Origin: Gracilibacillus massiliensis
GTDB taxonomy: Bacteria > Bacillota > Bacilli > Bacillales > Amphibacillaceae
Length of the DNA stretch: 64,000 bases
Direction of reading: 5' to 3'
Assembly: GCF_001458115.1 (NCBI RefSeq)
Contig: NZ_CZRP01000009.1
Location: 1 to 64,000, forward strand
Shown here: positions 25,439 through 34,191 of the stretch, piece after piece
Numbering within the stretch: position 1 is the first letter of the stretch
How the letters are laid out: the number at the start of each line of letters is the position of its first letter
The notes under the pieces: generated by a model
Databases searched by the model: none
Told to the model about the DNA's origin: nothing
What the model saw: the letters and a program-made list of their open reading frames with translations, nothing else
Program-made: the position numbers and the translations under genes

Positions 25439-26857
25439 CTAGTCAATCAATAATGGAAAATAATGTTTTTTTATAATCCAATACATGATAATTACAACTA
25501 AAAATACCATTACAATAGGATAATATATACATGCAGTTAAAGTCACGTAGGTTAAAATACTCATAATTTGTTCTATAGGATTAGGTACATACCACTTTTC
25601 GTTTAGATGCTTCACCCGTTCTTCTAATTTTCTATCAAGTAAAAAGAATAGAGAAACATATACGAATACTAATTGAACTACTAATAACAGGCTCAACCCT
25701 TGCACAATTATCATCACACTTGTTATAACGGTTAGCACCGCAATACTGAGCCATTTCAATATAAGCCAGAACGATTTTGTCATCGTAGCCATATTCCACG
25801 GAAGACTATGGATCATTTTATCCTTAAATATCTCACCAAAATAACTTACCATCATTTGAACAAACATAAATACCGATAACATGATACCGATCCCTTGAAG
25901 TAAAGGACCACGCAAGCTCAATATGATCACACAAGCAATGATAGAGAAAATAGTTGTTCTTAGCCCCTCCATCTCTTGTCTGATGCTGCGCAACCATAAT
26001 TTCCGCATGAGAATGCTTGGTTCTTGATATGGAAAAGGTAACCTTGCTTTTTTTGATTTAAAAAGCGATTGTACAAAATAATGCTTTCGTGGTTTTTTTA
26101 CTTGATCCATTCTGCTCATCCGATTAATAAAGAACATATTCCATTCTTTTTCATCGCTTTTTTCAATAACCTTTCCCCAATTCACATCTATTAACTTTCT
26201 TTTCCACATCCAGCTATTAACAAGGACTAATAAGAGTATAAAAACATAGAGAAAAATAGTAGGTTCCTCGACAAATAAAAATAAAATTCGAATCAGTGCT
26301 AAACTAAAAATACCTGTAAGATAGATAAACAATTTTCGGAAACCATCAATCTGGTAAAAAAACCATTGAGGCAATATGGTTAATAAAGAAACTACCGTAA
26401 TTAGAAGATACCACTTTAATATAAATAAATTACTTAACGGCGTAATAAGAAAGATGAAACTAAATATAATAGAAATGATCACAAACCGTTTGCATAATTC
26501 TCTAAAAAACTGATACCGCCAGATTCTATCTATTTGAAAAGGCAATGAAGTTAATTTCCACTCTGCACTTGTAACCTTGACCCCTGGAAAATGAAAAGAT
26601 TGTATGAGCATTCCAATCACTAGACCAAAGATCATTAATGGTAGAAATGGATCAACAATATCTTGATATTCCAAAAATAAAGCTTCCATCTGCTTCATCA
26701 CATCATAGAAAATAAACAATACCATAAAAAGAAAGAATCCTGTGTAGATCGCTATTGTCCAATCAAAAGCAACACCAAATGCTAGTTTATATAATTTTTG
26801 TTTCTTACGTGATCGCCCTTGACGAATAAACTTCATCATTTTAATCGTATCTTTCAT
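25439..26857 (-). CDS. ABC transporter permease, EcsB-like
   Basis: Membrane protein of 472 residues with about ten hydrophobic segments; a cytosolic basic region (around 235-285, MDQVKKPRKHY) separates the halves. It overlaps the ATPase gene by ATGA, so the two form one transporter. Fold and pairing resemble EcsAB of Bacillus, which affects secretion, competence and intramembrane proteolysis, but the sequence is divergent and longer than EcsB (about 408), so the name is not certain. Confidence 0.8.
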   Translation of the reverse strand: MKDTIKMMKFIRQGRSRKKQKLYKLAFGVAFDWTIAIYTGFFLFMVLFIFYDVMKQMEALFLEYQDIVDPFLPLMIFGLVIGMLIQSFHFPGVKVTSAEWKLTSLPFQIDRIWRYQFFRELCKRFVIISIIFSFIFLITPLSNLFILKWYLLITVVSLLTILPQWFFYQIDGFRKLFIYLTGIFSLALIRILFLFVEEPTIFLYVFILLLVLVNSWMWKRKLIDVNWGKVIEKSDEKEWNMFFINRMSRMDQVKKPRKHYFVQSLFKSKKARLPFPYQEPSILMRKLWLRSIRQEMEGLRTTIFSIIACVIILSLRGPLLQGIGIMLSVFMFVQMMVSYFGEIFKDKMIHSLPWNMATMTKSFWLILKWLSIAVLTVITSVMIIVQGLSLLLVVQLVFVYVSLFFLLDRKLEERVKHLNEKWYVPNPIEQIMSILTYVTLTACIYYPIVMVFLVVIIMYWIIKKHYFPLLID

Positions 26858-27540
26858 GTGACGTTTCTCCTTGATAAAGATCGGAACTCCTTTATGGAAC
26901 CTTCTTCTTCCACCTTCCCTTTATGAAGCATAATATAGGAATCTGCCATTTCTTCCATTTTATCAAGTTGATGTGATGTTAATAAGATACTTGTGCCATT
27001 TCGAGACTTTTCTATTAAAATTTCTTGTAAATCTTGTGACGCATGAATATCTAAACCCATAAATGGTTCATCAATTAGCAAAAGGGGCACGTCTGGCAGC
27101 AAGGCACAAATAGTTTGAACCTTTTGCCTCATTCCTTTCGATAACGACTCAGGATATTCATCCATTTTATCTGCAATTTCAAATTGCTCTGCCAACCGTA
27201 TAGCCCGGTCTGTGAACGTATCTTCTGCCAACTGATAGCTTTGACCATATAATTGAAAATGTTGCATCGTGGTTAATTCTGGTAATAAAAAAGGTTCCTC
27301 AGGTATATAGGACAATTGCTTCTTAAACTTTATAAAAGACTGGTCTTGATTTACCTGATTTAGTATAATCGAACCTTCTTTTTTCTGTTGCCATCCCATA
27401 ATCGTTTTCATAACGGTCGATTTACCTGCACCATTGTGACCGATAAGCCCTACTATACTGCCTTGAGGGACCTTTATATTTATATTATCTAGGATCTGTT
27501 CTTTACCGATTTCAACAGTTACTTGTTTTAACTCTAACAT
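26854..27540 (-). CDS. ABC transporter ATP-binding protein, EcsA-like
   Basis: ATPase subunit of 228 residues with Walker A GHNGAGKST, signature LSKGMRQKV, Walker B LLLIDEPFMGLD and the switch His in TSHQLDKME. The YIPEEP segment and KGMRQKV signature are close to EcsA. The ATG at 27540 has AGGTGA 8 nt upstream; an upstream GTG adds four residues. Translationally coupled to the permease downstream. Confidence 0.9.
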   Translation of the reverse strand: MLELKQVTVEIGKEQILDNINIKVPQGSIVGLIGHNGAGKSTVMKTIMGWQQKKEGSIILNQVNQDQSFIKFKKQLSYIPEEPFLLPELTTMQHFQLYGQSYQLAEDTFTDRAIRLAEQFEIADKMDEYPESLSKGMRQKVQTICALLPDVPLLLIDEPFMGLDIHASQDLQEILIEKSRNGTSILLTSHQLDKMEEMADSYIMLHKGKVEEEGSIKEFRSLSRRNVT

Positions 27541-27618
27541 GACATAGCTCACCTCTCTCTATCATATACGTAAGAAGTAATGATTAGGTTTCACAAGTAG
27601 CGACATATTAGATCATCA

Positions 27619-28833
27619 TTATGATTCTTCCTGCTCTTTCTGTTCAGCAGCCTCTTCCTTTTTATCTGCTGCTTTTTCTTTCTCTTCTGCAGCTTCTTTT
27701 TTCTCTTCCGCTGCTTCTTTCTTTTCTTGTGAAGCTTTCTTCATCAACTCATATCGTTCTCGTTGTCGATAACCATACGTACCTGATAAGACAACTTCTT
27801 CTTTTTCTAAACTTGATCCAACAGCACCAATAATAGTGGAGAAACTAGTTGCCATCCAAGCAATAATAAAATAACTACTAATACCTACAGGCTTATTTAT
27901 TTGCGATTCTAACATCCCGATTGGAATTAATAAGGTAACTGCTGCCAAAAAACAGAAAAATAAAAACGTATAATATAAGATAACAGCTGTTAGAACGGTT
28001 AAAATCGTAGTTGTATTATATAATTTACGTGAATAATCACTGAATACATCATTTGGAGTTTCCCACAGCTTATGTGCAACAATAATCCACATTACTAATG
28101 AGGTAATGGCTCCGAATGATACAATCACCATTCGACTAATGTCATAACTATGACTTAACATCCAAAGTGTTGGAAATATTAAGGCATAGACCCCAGTGGT
28201 AAACGCAATAATTAGGATTTTTAGAAAAGATGGAAACAAAAGCCATGGTCGATTTGCTCTCACCATTCCGGTTATCATTCTAATACTACCTCTTATTCTT
28301 GACTGTACAGTAAACCGCACCCCGATATTCGATTCATTTTTTTCTGTAATTTCTTTTAATATAGGGGATAAGCGATCCACGCGTAATTTTCTTTTCCATT
28401 TTTCAGAAGCAGAACCTTCAAATTCTTGCTGGTTTTCACCATACATTTCTAATACTAATTGTAAAATGGATTCTCTTATTCGTTTTTTTAGCGGGAAAGC
28501 CCCTAGTCCGGGAATACTAATTAGTGATACCTTTTTTTCTCTATTCGCTGATGCAACAACTAAATCATTATTTTTGAAAAGTGGTAAATCTGTTAAACAA
28601 ACAGCGAAATCCCATCCTTTTTCTTCTTTTTTCTCGTTCAAAGAGTCAATTACATCATTGGACTCTTCCGTTAAACCTGTTAAGGGATCTGCCAAATATT
28701 CGATCTCCCATTTTGGGGTATCATTTATTTTTGCACTCAATAACTTAGGCAGTGTCCTTTTTAATTTTTGCCCAATCGCCTCTGTATACCACGGTGGTGT
28801 AACGATGCCTAAAGTGTGTATGGTTTCTTCCAT
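27619..28833 (-). CDS. Membrane protein of unknown function with charged C-terminal repeat tail
   Basis: I do not recognise a named family. The 404-residue protein has a soluble N-terminal half (about 1-200) beginning THTLGIVTPPWYTE-like and containing an alpha/beta pattern, then four to five membrane helices (about 205-345), and ends in a tail of about 45 residues built from KKEAAEEK/KEKAADKK repeats, likely a helix or coiled coil in the cytoplasm. No signal peptide or catalytic motif is evident. It sits 79 nt upstream of the Ecs-like ATPase gene on the same strand, which hints at a shared role in that transporter or in envelope stress. Confidence 0.8.
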   Translation of the reverse strand: MEETIHTLGIVTPPWYTEAIGQKLKRTLPKLLSAKINDTPKWEIEYLADPLTGLTEESNDVIDSLNEKKEEKGWDFAVCLTDLPLFKNNDLVVASANREKKVSLISIPGLGAFPLKKRIRESILQLVLEMYGENQQEFEGSASEKWKRKLRVDRLSPILKEITEKNESNIGVRFTVQSRIRGSIRMITGMVRANRPWLLFPSFLKILIIAFTTGVYALIFPTLWMLSHSYDISRMVIVSFGAITSLVMWIIVAHKLWETPNDVFSDYSRKLYNTTTILTVLTAVILYYTFLFFCFLAAVTLLIPIGMLESQINKPVGISSYFIIAWMATSFSTIIGAVGSSLEKEEVVLSGTYGYRQRERYELMKKASQEKKEAAEEKKEAAEEKEKAADKKEEAAEQKEQEES

Positions 28834-28970
28834 TCGTTTTAGTCTCTCCTTTCTATATATTGATTAATTTATAGATAAGATTTCCTAATGTATTGATAAC
28901 TATAGATTTATTCCCTTACTTCATTAAAGAAAACCATTTTTTCACATTTGATTGAATTTCTAAAATGACA

Positions 28971-28999
28971 TAAAAAAGAGACAGCTGTTATACTGTCCC
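28971..28999 (-). terminator. Terminator after the thioredoxin-like gene
   Basis: Minus strand GGGACAG and CTGTCTC form a short stem with TTTTTT after it, next to the stop codon at 29000. Confidence 0.75.
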
Positions 29000-29320
29000 T
29001 TACCCTAGCTCTTGTTGTAAGAATTCTTCTACGTCATCAGGTGTTTTCGTATAAGCACTATGACGGTGTGCTTGTTTTTCACCATTTTGGAATATGAGTA
29101 AGCTAGGTATCCCCATTACTTCATATTTTTCCGCCAACCCTTCCACTTCATCACTATTCACCTGATACCAATCATATTTATTATATTTTTCTAATATATC
29201 ACCAATAAACATATCCATTCGCTTGCAATCCGGACACCAATCAGCATAAAACTTAATAATAACCGGTTCTTCAGAAGCGATAATGTCATTAAATTGATCT
29301 ACTGTTTTAATTGCTTTCAT
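29000..29320 (-). CDS. Thioredoxin-like protein (YdbP type)
   Basis: A 106-residue thioredoxin fold with active site W28-C29-P30-D31-C32 and cis-proline in MGIPSLLIF. The Pro-Asp pair differs from the Gly-Pro of housekeeping TrxA, so this is a paralogue, most like Bacillus YdbP. Cytoplasmic, probably a thiol-disulfide oxidoreductase; partner unknown. AGGAGTTATC precedes the ATG. Confidence 0.9.
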   Translation of the reverse strand: MKAIKTVDQFNDIIASEEPVIIKFYADWCPDCKRMDMFIGDILEKYNKYDWYQVNSDEVEGLAEKYEVMGIPSLLIFQNGEKQAHRHSAYTKTPDDVEEFLQQELG

Positions 29321-29397
29321 CTGAGATAACTCCTTTATGTCTATTTGTTCTTCGCATTAAAATTAGCATGAACTGTTTGCATGCGCAACTATTCTGT

Positions 29398-30237
29398 TTA
29401 ACGATACTCTATTTTACCTAATAAATAAGCAAAAAGTAAGCCAGCAATAAAAGGAATAATATTTACTGCTAACGTCATGATCATACTAATCATTGTGCTA
29501 CCACTTTCAATAGTAATCAAACCTGGAAATATAACAAAAACAGAACCGATCACCATTCCAATTACTACTGCATAAGTTGCGATCGGAAATGCTTCAAGAA
29601 AATAATGAATTATTTTACTCATTAATAGAATACCTAATAAGATACCTGCACCAACCGTTGCAATAACAATGATATCAAGATTTTTGATAGCACTAATAAT
29701 GGTTGTGTATGAGCCGATTACATATAAAAGAAAAGATCCGCTAATCCCAGGCAAAATCATGGCTGAACTTGCGATAAAACCAGAACCAAATAACCAAAGA
29801 TAGGTGGTTGGTGAAAAGGCTGTTACTGGTGCAGGCTCACCCGTTTGAAAAAAAGCCATCGACCCGACAACAACCATGCCAATCACGACTAATAAGAAAT
29901 GATTTGTTTTAAACGTCCTTTTCGCTTCTGATTTTTTAAAAAGAAAAGGTAGCACACCTATAATTAAACCTAAAAAGACTAATTGAGTTTGCTTAGGATA
30001 GTGTTCAAATAACCATTCAATCAGACCTGCTAACAAAAAAATAGCAGTCAAAACTCCTATGCCTAGTGGCACCAAAAACATTAAATGCTTTTTATAATCT
30101 TTACTAAAGAAACCATTAATCGCTTCAATTAAGCGATCATATATCCCTAAAACTACTGCAATAGTCCCACCACTTACACCTGGAACCACATCACTTGCTC
30201 CCATTAACATACCACGGTAAATATTGCGCCATTCCAT
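29398..30237 (-). CDS. DUF368 membrane protein, polyprenyl-phosphate transporter (PopT) family
   Basis: Polytopic protein of 279 residues beginning with the family hallmark GASDVVPGVSGGTIAVVLGIYDRLI and a second copy-like motif MILPGISGSFLLYVIGSY near 170, giving an inverted-repeat transporter layout. DUF368 proteins were shown in Staphylococcus and Vibrio to recycle undecaprenyl phosphate across the membrane for wall synthesis. It lies 12 nt after the CapA-like gene in the same direction, consistent with an envelope role. Function here is by family. Confidence 0.9.
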   Translation of the reverse strand: MEWRNIYRGMLMGASDVVPGVSGGTIAVVLGIYDRLIEAINGFFSKDYKKHLMFLVPLGIGVLTAIFLLAGLIEWLFEHYPKQTQLVFLGLIIGVLPFLFKKSEAKRTFKTNHFLLVVIGMVVVGSMAFFQTGEPAPVTAFSPTTYLWLFGSGFIASSAMILPGISGSFLLYVIGSYTTIISAIKNLDIIVIATVGAGILLGILLMSKIIHYFLEAFPIATYAVVIGMVIGSVFVIFPGLITIESGSTMISMIMTLAVNIIPFIAGLLFAYLLGKIEYR

Positions 30238-30249
30238 CTCTCATTCTCC

Positions 30250-31413
30250 TTATTCAATAAACTTTAAATGATCTACATTCTGTGAAAGGTGTTTCTTCAT
30301 TTCTTCAAAATACCCTGATGCGTTTGAGAGTTGATTATCATCCACATCTTTTAAAGGTAACACTTCAATGTTGCTTAACATTTCTCCTGATCTCTCAAAT
30401 GAAACAAACGTCGGCAAAAAGGAAGGTGAATGAATCTTTATATTAGATTCACCTTTTGTTTCTTTTGAGACCTTGAATTCAAGAATACCACCAATTCTTC
30501 TATATAATTCATATTGTCCAGACAGGAAATTCCCTAATGAATAAGCCACTAATGTTTGATTACCATCCTTACCTTCCAACCACTCAATTGGTTGTAACAC
30601 ATGGGGATGATGACCAACAATAACATCTACACCAAGATCTGCCGTAAATTGCGCCAAATCCTTCTGCTCTTGATTAGGTGTTCGTTGATACTCTTGTCCG
30701 AAATGATAACTGACGATGGTAACATCTGCTGAATTTTGCGCTTTATTTACTTCCTTTTCTATTATTTTACGATCAATCATATTTACCAGATAATCCTTAC
30801 CATTCGGTACTGGAATCCCATTTGTCCCATATGTATAACTTAGAAAGGCAACGGAGATACCTTCTGTTGTCTCGATCACTCGTATCTCTTCTTTATCAGC
30901 TTCACTTTTAAAACTTCCCGTATACATCATATCTATTTTCTCGTAATGTTCAATGGCATTATCAATCGCTTGTTCGCCTCGATCTAATGTATGGTTGTTG
31001 GCCATGGTGACAATGTCAATTCCCATTTTTTTAATGTTATCAGCCAATTCAAATGGACTATTAAATTGAGGATAGTTCGATAAACCGATCTCTTCCCCAC
31101 CCATTATTGATTCCTGGTTTGCCATGGTTATTGTTGGTTGTTCTAAATATTCTGCTACCGGTTCAAGCATAGATGTAAAATCATAATTTTCACCATTCCA
31201 AGCATCATCATATACCCTCGAATGAATTAAAAGATCTCCAATCGCAGCGACCGTGATCTCTTTATTTAAAGAGCTTAGATACGGACCTTCTACCTCTTTC
31301 GGTGAAAGATCTTTTCCACTGTTGTGATGGTTTTGACTATCCAATTGATTCGACATCCAACACCCTGTCAACATTGGAATAACTATTATGAACCACAAGA
31401 TGCGATACTTCAT
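30250..31413 (-). CDS. CapA-like lipoprotein (metallophosphoesterase fold)
   Basis: Lipoprotein of 387 residues with lipobox LTGC at residues 15-18. The CapA/PgsA-type domain covers about 52-310: AAIGDLLIHSRVY, TMANQESIMGG, MANNHTLDRG and VGHHPHVLQPIEW are the conserved metal-site segments. The family was named from poly-gamma-glutamate capsule synthesis, but no pgsBC genes are here, so a different envelope substrate is likely. Probably co-transcribed with the DUF368 gene. Confidence 0.9.
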   Translation of the reverse strand: MKYRILWFIIVIPMLTGCWMSNQLDSQNHHNSGKDLSPKEVEGPYLSSLNKEITVAAIGDLLIHSRVYDDAWNGENYDFTSMLEPVAEYLEQPTITMANQESIMGGEEIGLSNYPQFNSPFELADNIKKMGIDIVTMANNHTLDRGEQAIDNAIEHYEKIDMMYTGSFKSEADKEEIRVIETTEGISVAFLSYTYGTNGIPVPNGKDYLVNMIDRKIIEKEVNKAQNSADVTIVSYHFGQEYQRTPNQEQKDLAQFTADLGVDVIVGHHPHVLQPIEWLEGKDGNQTLVAYSLGNFLSGQYELYRRIGGILEFKVSKETKGESNIKIHSPSFLPTFVSFERSGEMLSNIEVLPLKDVDDNQLSNASGYFEEMKKHLSQNVDHLKFIE

Positions 31414-31542
31414 TGTTATGCGACTCCTCTTAAAAAGCTTCCTCTATTCTATCATAACTTTTTATACTTATTGTCAAAAAAATGAAATGATTTCTTATTT
31501 TTAATCGTCATTAATAATGGAAGAGAAAAGGAGGAGATTGAA

Positions 31543-32235
31543 ATGATTGAAATTAAAAACATACACCAAACATTTACTTTAGGAAAAAAGCAAAACGAAA
31601 CACATCTACATGTTCTAAATAATGTTTCGTTATCTATAGAAGAAGGAGAAATAGTTGCTATAACTGGAAAAAGTGGATCAGGTAAATCTACATTATTAAA
31701 TATTATTGGCGGGTTTATGAAACCTACAAGCGGCTCGATTAATATCGGAAATACCGATGTTACAACGTTTAATGAAGGTGAATTTGCCGATTTCCGATTA
31801 CAAAACATCGGCTTTATCTTTCAAAACTTTCAACTAATCCCTAGTATGACAGCTTTTGAAAATATCGAGCTGCCATTAGTCTTGAAAGGACTAGATGAAA
31901 AGGAAAGAAGAAATATCACGGAACAAACATTACAAAAGGTGGGGTTATTGGATTATAAAAATCATTATCCGAGTGAATTGTCTGGTGGTCAACAACAACG
32001 AGTTAGTATTGCTAGAACATTAGTGATGGAACCTCCTATTATCTTGGCAGATGAGCCTACCGGGAGCTTAGATAGTGAAACAGAGGCGGACATATTAAAG
32101 TTAATTAAAGATTTAAATCAAGAGATGGGCATTACTTTTTTAATTATCACCCACGATGAAGAAGTCGCTCGTGTTGCAACGAAGCAAATACACATCCATG
32201 ATGGCCGTATCGTAAAGGAGGAAGTGAATCTATGA
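31543..32235 (+). CDS. ABC transporter ATP-binding protein, MacB/LolD type
   Basis: ATPase of 230 residues: Walker A GKSGSGKST, signature LSGGQQQR, Walker B ILADEPTGSLD and switch His in ITHDEE. This subtype pairs with FtsX/MacB permeases that act by mechanotransmission on peptides, lipoproteins or antibiotics. The ATG follows AAAGGAGGAGATTG. It overlaps the permease gene by 4 nt. No adjacent two-component system faces it directly. Confidence 0.92.
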   Translation: MIEIKNIHQTFTLGKKQNETHLHVLNNVSLSIEEGEIVAITGKSGSGKSTLLNIIGGFMKPTSGSINIGNTDVTTFNEGEFADFRLQNIGFIFQNFQLIPSMTAFENIELPLVLKGLDEKERRNITEQTLQKVGLLDYKNHYPSELSGGQQQRVSIARTLVMEPPIILADEPTGSLDSETEADILKLIKDLNQEMGITFLIITHDEEVARVATKQIHIHDGRIVKEEVNL

Positions 32236-33569
32236 ACCTTAAAGATCAATGGAGATTCGTCAGAAGTAATATGAAACGAAGTAAGTCGCGTGTTTTTATG
32301 ACAGTACTGGCAACTGCAATGAGTGTTGCTTTCCTTATTGTCTTAGCTTCCGTTGGATTTGGTCTCCATAGCACCTTTATTCAAGATTTGCTAGAAGACC
32401 GAACTGTCACGCAAATAGAAGTTGCCGGTATTGAGAAGGATGGTAATTTCCAACCTATAACAGACGAGGAAATTAAGGAATTAGAAGCACTAGACGAAGT
32501 GAAAGCTGTAACAAGGCAGCAAAACCTTTATCAAACACCCAGTTATACTTTAGCTAACTACTCTTCTCAAAATCAGACCGTCGTTGCTCATTTTCCATCT
32601 GAAATTGAAGCGGGGTTGGAGTTAACAGAAGGTAGACTTCCAGAAGAATCACACGAAATTGTAGTCGGTCAACATTTTCTGGATCATCTCGCTCCCAACG
32701 ATGTGGAAGAAGAAGATGTATATAATGAAAATAATGTTATCAAAGAAGAATATCAATATGAAGACAATTTAATAGGAAAGCAAATTGAAATGGAAGTTTC
32801 CCAATATATTGAGGATAAAGAGCAAAAAGAGTCGATCACACTAACCATCACTGGAATTGTAGAACCTCCTGCCAAAGGATGGATGCAAGATCAACAAGTA
32901 TATATTTCAGAAGAAGTTTTAAAAGAAATTGAATCCTTTACAAATACCCCTCGTGGGGAAGTTGTCATGCCTGACCAGTCACAACCTACATCGAATCCAA
33001 AAGGTTATGATAGGGTATATGGTTTTGCAGATAGTATGGATGAAATAAATAATATATCAGAGATATTAAAAGAACAAAACTATTTAGTATATTCTGTTGC
33101 AGATGAAATTAAGAATATCAACCTTGTCTTTACGATAGCAAAGATCGGATTGATTTTCATTGGAACTATTGCGATTATCATTGCCTCGATTGGCATTTAC
33201 AATACGATGACAATGGCGGTAACCGAAAGAACACCAGATATCGGTATCATGAAAGCAATTGGAGCACATCCCAAAAAGATAAAGCAAATCTTTTTATTAG
33301 AAAGTAGCTATATTGGTTTGATTGGTGCAGTAATAGGTACAGTTGTTGCATTTATCATTAGTATCCTACTCAATATAACGCTACCTATCATTATTGAGTC
33401 CGCATTTGAGGAACAGTTACCTGAAGGGTTTCAATTCTCAAGCATACCATTGTCACTAATTCTAATTTCAATTACTATTTGTTTACTTGTCACAATCGTA
33501 TCTGGTTTAAAACCAGCTAAACGGGCAACTCAAATTGATGTATTAAAGGCAATGAGAAGAGAGATATAG
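32232..33569 (+). CDS. ABC transporter permease, MacB/FtsX type
   Basis: A 445-residue permease with one N-terminal helix (about 20-45), a large extracytoplasmic MacB-PCD-like domain (about 50-290) rich in acidic residues, and three C-terminal helices with the FtsX motif VTERTPDIGIMKAIGA near 333-348. The acidic surface would suit a salt-tolerant host. Together with the upstream ATPase it forms a complete exporter or sensor unit; substrate unknown. Confidence 0.9.
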   Translation: MNLKDQWRFVRSNMKRSKSRVFMTVLATAMSVAFLIVLASVGFGLHSTFIQDLLEDRTVTQIEVAGIEKDGNFQPITDEEIKELEALDEVKAVTRQQNLYQTPSYTLANYSSQNQTVVAHFPSEIEAGLELTEGRLPEESHEIVVGQHFLDHLAPNDVEEEDVYNENNVIKEEYQYEDNLIGKQIEMEVSQYIEDKEQKESITLTITGIVEPPAKGWMQDQQVYISEEVLKEIESFTNTPRGEVVMPDQSQPTSNPKGYDRVYGFADSMDEINNISEILKEQNYLVYSVADEIKNINLVFTIAKIGLIFIGTIAIIIASIGIYNTMTMAVTERTPDIGIMKAIGAHPKKIKQIFLLESSYIGLIGAVIGTVVAFIISILLNITLPIIIESAFEEQLPEGFQFSSIPLSLILISITICLLVTIVSGLKPAKRATQIDVLKAMRREI

Positions 33570-33596
33570 AGAGCTAGAAATTTTAGCTCTCTATAT
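33568..33596. terminator. Bidirectional terminator
   Basis: ATAGAGAGCTA pairs with TAGCTCTCTAT across a short AT loop, shared by the convergent permease (+) and ykvA-like (-) genes. Poly-T is weak on both sides. Confidence 0.65.
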
Positions 33597-33858
33597 CATA
33601 TTTCTCTCGTAATGAGTGTGGCGCCATTTTGACCATTTGCTGTAATATTAAACTTGCAATCATAACATCATCCAATATACCGAAAAGGAGTAAATAATCA
33701 GGGATTAAATCAAATGGAAAAATGATATAGCCAAATATTAATAACAATGATGCCATTTTTGCTGTGATCCTCACTTGTTTCGAGAGGAAGAATTCTTTGA
33801 AAAATGGCAGCGATTTACGAAATCGAAATAAAAATTTTAATCTGCTAAAGAAACGCAT
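33583..33858 (-). CDS. YkvA family (DUF1232) membrane protein
   Basis: Small protein of 91 residues with a basic N-terminus and the DUF1232 core: AKMASLLLIFGYIIFPFDLIPDYL, then ILDDVMIASLIL. One or two membrane helices are predicted. The family is widespread and has no established function. The terminator hairpin lies in its last codons. Confidence 0.88.
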   Translation of the reverse strand: MRFFSRLKFLFRFRKSLPFFKEFFLSKQVRITAKMASLLLIFGYIIFPFDLIPDYLLLFGILDDVMIASLILQQMVKMAPHSLREKYDIES

Positions 33859-33977
33859 AATGAAAACCTCTTCTCTTTACAACTTCTAGTATTATAATAC
33901 CCTTAGCCTACAAAAAGAAACCATATCTATATTTACATATTGGAATGTAACCTCCTAAACAAGGAATATTTTAAATA

Positions 33978-34147
33978 TGCAAGATAGACTGTTTGATCTG
34001 CAAGAAGAAGATCAATTCTGCAAGATAAAATGCTCGATCTGCAAGAAGAAGACTAATTCTGCAAGATAAGATGCTCGATTTGCAAGAAGAAGACTAATTC
34101 TGCAAGATAAGACGCTCAATCTGCAAGAAAAAGATCAAATTTGCAAG
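33978..34147. repeat. TGCAAGA tandem array, nine units
   Basis: TGCAAGA recurs every 20-21 bp, nine times, all in the same orientation. Units alternate between TGCAAGATAARATGCTCGAT and TGCAAGAAGAAGACTAATT forms, so the full period is 41 bp. It fills the gap between the ykvA-like start and the typA terminator. No reading frame of interest. Confidence 0.85.
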
Positions 34148-34181
34148 ATAAAAGCCCTGTGAGGTGAAACTCACAGGGCTT
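34148..34181 (-). terminator. Terminator of typA
   Basis: AAGCCCTGTGAG pairs perfectly with CTCACAGGGCTT around a 6-nt loop; minus strand continues TTTATC. Confidence 0.85.
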
Positions 34182-34191
34182 AATCACGCTT

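Noticed and set aside
33978-34147. CRISPR-like array
   Set aside because: Core of 7 nt and alternating, recurring spacers; no cas genes nearby.
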